Shown: positions 30,273-33,755 of the stretch, in pieces | Numbering within the stretch: position 1 is the stretch's first letter | Layout of the letters: each line of letters begins with the position of its first letter | NCBI GenBank assembly: GCA_001655205.1 | Contig: LPNZ01010658.1 | Location: 1 to 33,755, forward strand | Length of the DNA: 33,755 nt | Source of the DNA: Lenisia limosa | Taxonomy: Eukaryota; Breviatea | Direction of reading: 5' to 3' | Notes under the pieces: generated by a model | The model's input: only the letters and a program-made list of their open reading frames with translations | What the model was told of the DNA's origin: nothing | Databases searched by the model: none | Made by a program: the position numbers and the translations under genes

Positions 30273-33200
30273 ATGGCAACAGAAGAGCCTAGGGCAATGA
30301 AGGATGGTGCAATCCTTCCTCCAAGGGAGCACCCTCGCTTCAATTGGACGTTTTTCAAACGATTGGGACACATTATGGCACTTACCTTTCCGTTGCGGTC
30401 AAAAAACGTGGGCTTCATCCTGCAACAGCCGGGGGATCTGATGTCATTTCGATGACATCGCATTGTGTTCACCTTGTTTGATGTTGGCACATATAAGAGA
30501 TGTTGAGTGTATATCAGCTGGTTGGCACATATAAGAGATGTTGAGTGGTATCAGTATATTTTTTTTTTTGCAGTTTTGCATTTCGTACCAAACCCGGATT
30601 ATGACCTCACAACGTATTAGTTCTCCTACATTCTGGTGATGCTCCTCTTCTTGATTGCAGTGGAGGTTCTGACCTATAACATGGGTGGGTTGGAAGAGGG
30701 CTGTGGCTTGCTATAACATGGGTGGGTTGGAGCTGTGGCTTGCTCTCAAACTTCAGTCATCCATCCGAGCATTTATTTCAACAAATTGTATCATCTGAGG
30801 CTTTGAGAATTAATTGGCCATTGTAATCTGAGGCTTTAGGAGTGGTCGCGTCGGACCTACTGGTTGCTATCCCCAATGACAACGAAGACGACTTCCACCA
30901 CTCCCTTGTCAAGGTGGGTAATAAGGGGAGTGTCAATCAGTGCATTTAAGTGTCAGGCGATTTCATTAAAGTGAACGCTCACGCTGCAGTTCTCAAGTTA
31001 CGCTCTGCTGATGGTGTTCTTTAAGACAGGCGTGCGGTACTCGTGTTGTCTAGTCGGTCTGGCCCTGAGGAAGTGCCTCGTGTCGCACATGATGTCGCTG
31101 TACCTCCACTGGGCTCGGTTTTATGCACTGACAGCGTTCCACAGACACTCTATCGACAATCCGTGAGTGGGGCAATGAGGGCAGAAGTGATGTGTGTTGT
31201 TTGGCTCGTTTCTCACCTTACGAAGGGATCAGCGTGTCGCTTCAGACACCTTCCTGCTTTCGGGATTCCTCTCAGACAGTATCGCAACTCTCACCCTGAA
31301 ACCTATCATGCTTGCTTTCTATTTCCAAAGGTATGGGGAACCTTTAGACCATGTATTTGTGGAGTATGGGATTGTTTCGTAACCCTTCAGAGCGATACAG
31401 ATCATAGGGTGGCAAACGCCTACCGCACTTGTGACTTTTTATTTTGTTGCATTCTTCTTCGCCCGAGTGTTTATGAGCAGAGCTGTGCCTGTGGGGGGTC
31501 TAGACAGTGTATGTATTAGTTATGTTAATAATAGATGGACTAGAACAACTTATTAAAACGTTATGATAGTTGACTTTTCAGTATGTTGCACAACAGGAGA
31601 AGTTGGAGGGTGCATTCAAGTTCTACCACGCAACCATCAGAAACAAATCAGAATCGTGAGCAATTTCATTGGGTGAAGATGGAGGAGTCAACATTTCTAA
31701 TGATTGATAATAACATAATCCAGGATTGCCTTTGCCAGGGGCTGGGATGCTGAGGAGCAGAAAGTCTTTTCAATGTTCCGAACGGTCCTATCAAATCGCC
31801 TTGTTGTGATGAGGAAACAGCTCTTTATTGATCGTAGGTGTTGTTATGTGCGTATTTGGTTATATGATTATGTACCTGTTATATTAACGTTTGCAGTGTC
31901 AACGTTCTCGATCATGCGAATTTCCAATGCCATGGTTTACCTCATCGCAGGGTACTCAATGATTGGTTCTGGCGGCTCTCTATGTAAGGGGCCGTGGAGA
32001 TGGCATTTTGCGTTGCTCTCAGTTCTCACAGCACAACTGATACCCCTCCACCAGCTGAACGCACTTGGATACTCTCACAGGTCCTCTTCCTCTCAACAAG
32101 ACTCACAGACCTTATGGCAGCTATTTTGGGCACTGCAAAGCCCTTGACAAACGTTGCAGGCTACACCAGCAGATACTGCTCTATGGGTGGGATAATTATT
32201 TGTTTGGATTGCATTTGCACAAACGTTTCATATGAATCACTAACCATACAGAAGAAACTCTTCTACGCATTAAGCCGAAGGACTTTGTTGGATACCACCA
32301 GATCCCGTACCCCACATCTAGGATTCCCCAGCGACTTTACGCTGCAACTTCACAGGGCCGTAAAAGAGCGCAATATGAGGAGAACTGCAGGTGTGAATCC
32401 TAGGGACATATTACATATAAAGCCAAGTAAAACAGAGCTCATAATTCAGGAGCATGATTAACAAGGCCACATTGAAGCACGCCAAGGCCATAGCCAAAGG
32501 AATCTCGAGGGACAAGTTTCGAGAAAGGAATGAGAACACCCCCCTTCTTCAGCCGTAAGAGGTTCAACTTTTCTCAAGAGTGGAGAAATTTTCATTCTTG
32601 GATGCTTTATCTTTCCATACCTCCTTACTAGTTTACCCAACCTTCAAGACGACGCTGCATTCACTTACCATACAGTCCCTCCCCAGAACGCGAAGACCAC
32701 CCAAAGTTCCCGACCATCACGCTTCCNNNNNNNNNNNNNNNNNNNNNNNNNNNNNNNNNNNNNNNNNNNNNNNNNNNNNNNNNNNNNNNNNNNNNNNNNN
32801 NNNNNNNNNNNNNNNNNNNNNNNNNNNNNNNNNNNNNACTTTTGTGATCCGCGCGAGTGCTAAAATGGCTTTAGTTTGCACTTGGTCAAGTCAACCTTCC
32901 CGAATACAAGCTTCCAACTCCTGAAGACGGCACTTATTTGGTAGCCATGCCTGCGTGTCAAAGGTAATGGATACGCCCCATCCAAGGATTATAATCATAA
33001 AAACAACAGAATAATAATGCCGCATAATACCCATTTTTGTCCCATTTACACCATAATTCTTTAGTTTGACATCGTTCTTCAAAGAATTCGAGACCCCTCC
33101 ACCCCAGCCCACCCCTTCTTCGAAATCGGCTGTGGTAGGCGTGGTTCAAGTACAGAGTTCTGCCCAACCTACTGGCTGGCATTTTGCTTCAACCATTTCA

Positions 33201-33755
33201 ATGATGTATATTACTGATACCCTTTTCCTTTTAAATCATTCTGACCGACCCCAGGATAAGATATTTGAGTCTCGAGGATATGATCAAGGCGCTGAGCGAG
33301 TGAAACGGGTGGGTCTCATCATACCATCAATGGATCGAACTGAAGCTTTGCTTGTCAGTGTTCTTTTGCCTGGGACTTATTTACCTGACTTCAGGCATTC
33401 TACAGTAATCGGTCGAATGAGCGGCTTACTTCAGACTCTCCGACCGCACAAAGCCAAGAGTACACGGGTTCATTTTCTCGGGATATATCCCATGATATTG
33501 CCTTCGTTCCGAGGTTCATCCCCTAGTATCCCTTTGCTGCAATTCATGATTATTTCTGTAGGTCTGGCAGCCGTACAAGGACACCCTCCCCGGTTGCTCA
33601 AATGTACTCGTCTAATTCGACGTGGGGTGTATTAACCTATTTTTCGGCTTAGCATTTTATAAGTCGTGTAATATTCACCTTCAGGTGTTATGTGCCTTGT
33701 GATGTTAACCGCCATGTAGACGGCGGATCACTTCACCGCGTCCCGGGCAAGATGC
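30273..33755 (+). CDS. ABC transporter subfamily D half-transporter (ABCD4-like), 3' part unresolved
   Basis: Exons: 30273-30407, 30621-30684, 30840-30913, 30990-31162, 31226-31330, 31391-31508, 31582-31655, 31724-31833, 31897-31951, 32023-32186, 32252-32390, 32450-32554, 32676-32726 (into gap). All junctions are in phase, about 455 residues. Family landmarks are FNWTFFKRLGHIMALTFP (N-terminus), FSYILVMLLFLIAVEVLTY (TM1), LYLHWARFYAL, DNPDQR (residues 147-152), QQEKLEGAFKFYHATIR, NKSESIAFARG and VAGYTSRY. These are the order and spacing of the ABC_membrane_2 domain. ABCD1-3 import acyl-CoA into peroxisomes; ABCD4 acts in lysosomal cobalamin export. The short N-terminus and early TM1 look most ABCD4-like, but the substrate cannot be told from sequence. 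After the gap, candidate NBD exons are uncertain and lack a normal Walker A. Confidence 0.86.
30483..30547. repeat. 27-bp direct repeat in the first ABC-transporter intron
   Basis: GTTGGCACATATAAGAGATG plus TTGAGTG occurs at 30483-30509 and again, identically, at 30521-30547 with an 11-base spacer. It lies in intron 30408-30620, upstream of the T-run and acceptor. Confidence 0.85.
30674..30744. repeat. Duplicated exon-intron boundary in the ABC-transporter gene
   Basis: CTATAACATGGGTGGGTTGG occurs at 30674-30693 and 30711-30730, each followed by CTGTGGCTTGCT. The first copy spans the donor (exon end 30684, GTGGGT). Using the second donor would require reading through a TAA, so it should be unproductive. 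Confidence 0.85.
32838..33755 (+). other. Candidate nucleotide-binding region of the ABCD gene, degenerate or misassembled
   Basis: Tentative exons 32875-32940 (QVNLPEYKLPTPEDGTYL) and 33065-33156 (FDIVLQRIRDPS, then FFEIGCGRRGSST) join in phase 0. They fit the family pattern of a strand, TP-x-x-G, a second strand and then the P-loop. The P-loop position reads GCGRRGSST, without the conserved lysine. Later open segments (33255 onward; 33397-33540 with GRMSGLLQTL or, in another frame, HDIAFVPRFIP) vaguely recall the Q-loop region, but no frame carries a clear Walker A, signature or Walker B, and the window ends first. Either the NBD is degenerate, the exons are wrong, or bases are missing. Confidence 0.4.

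Noticed and set aside
30273-30455. Possible transposase fragment on the minus strand
   Set aside because: The plus strand gives an ATG-started ABCD N-terminus that splices in phase into TM1; the minus frame has no transposase motif.
31391-31510. Hydrophilic reading SDTDHRVANAYRTLF with an extra intron
   Set aside because: It can be made phase-consistent, but the unspliced frame (IIGWQTPTALVTFYFV) aligns with an ABCD transmembrane helix and needs no extra intron.
31043-31519. Open frame reading RAVLVLSSRSGPEEV as part of the second gene
   Set aside because: The alternative frame of the same bases gives SSYALLMVFFKTGVRY to DNPDQR, which matches the ABCD membrane domain and joins in phase on both sides.

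Overview
The window reads as an intron-dense eukaryotic draft scaffold with seventeen runs of N (2900-2987, 3290-3299, 7932-8035, 10384-10596, 12528-12630, 14335-14409, 18107-18178, 19067-19161, 19362-19526, 19852-20069, 20943-21004, 21674-21801, 22108-22348, 25877-25947, 26211-26482, 29202-29272, 32727-32837). Exons are GC-richer than introns. Most introns that can be joined in frame are about 45-150 nt, and a few are only 29-37 nt. Many have the branch-point-like element (CTAAC, CTTAC, CTTAAC) very close to the terminal AG. A fused branch point and acceptor, plus a huge GCC-type cysteine-rich surface protein and a secreted muramidase, suggest a phagotrophic protist. My best guess is a free-living fornicate metamonad such as Kipferlia. 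That assignment is inference.

Layout: (1) 3-119, plus strand, possible last exon of an upstream gene. (2) 719-2187, minus strand, a complete nine-exon secreted GH25 lysozyme of 222 aa; every exon joins in frame. (3) 2188-2413, a short divergent intergenic region. (4) 2414 to about 29705, plus strand, one giant gene of roughly 65 exons. By my sum about 17.8 kb of exon (near 5,900 aa) is visible outside the gaps. It has a signal peptide, about 3,000 residues of GCC2/GCC3 (ephrin-receptor-like) cysteine repeats, a cysteine-poor juxtamembrane part, one transmembrane helix near 16409-16474, and about 2,700 cytoplasmic residues. The cytoplasmic part holds short DP-x-x-G-x-x-x-P repeats, long charged coiled coils and a globular C-terminal module. 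(5) 29706-30272, intergenic, with a tRNA-like B-box remnant. (6) 30273 to the window end, plus strand, an ABC subfamily D (ABCD4-like) half-transporter. Its membrane domain is complete, but its nucleotide-binding part is hard to recognise.

The lysozyme fits digestion of bacterial cell walls. The giant protein looks like a surface receptor or adhesin joined to a long intracellular rod. ABCD4-type transporters are lysosomal in animals. A phagocytosis and lysosome theme is therefore possible, but nothing here proves the genes act together.

The introns are as notable as the genes. They carry tandem repeats, sometimes duplicating their own splice sites. They share a recurrent ACCATATTAG-type acceptor. 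They also differ in phase between the two halves of the giant gene: phase 1 in the ectodomain and mostly phase 0 in the coiled coil.
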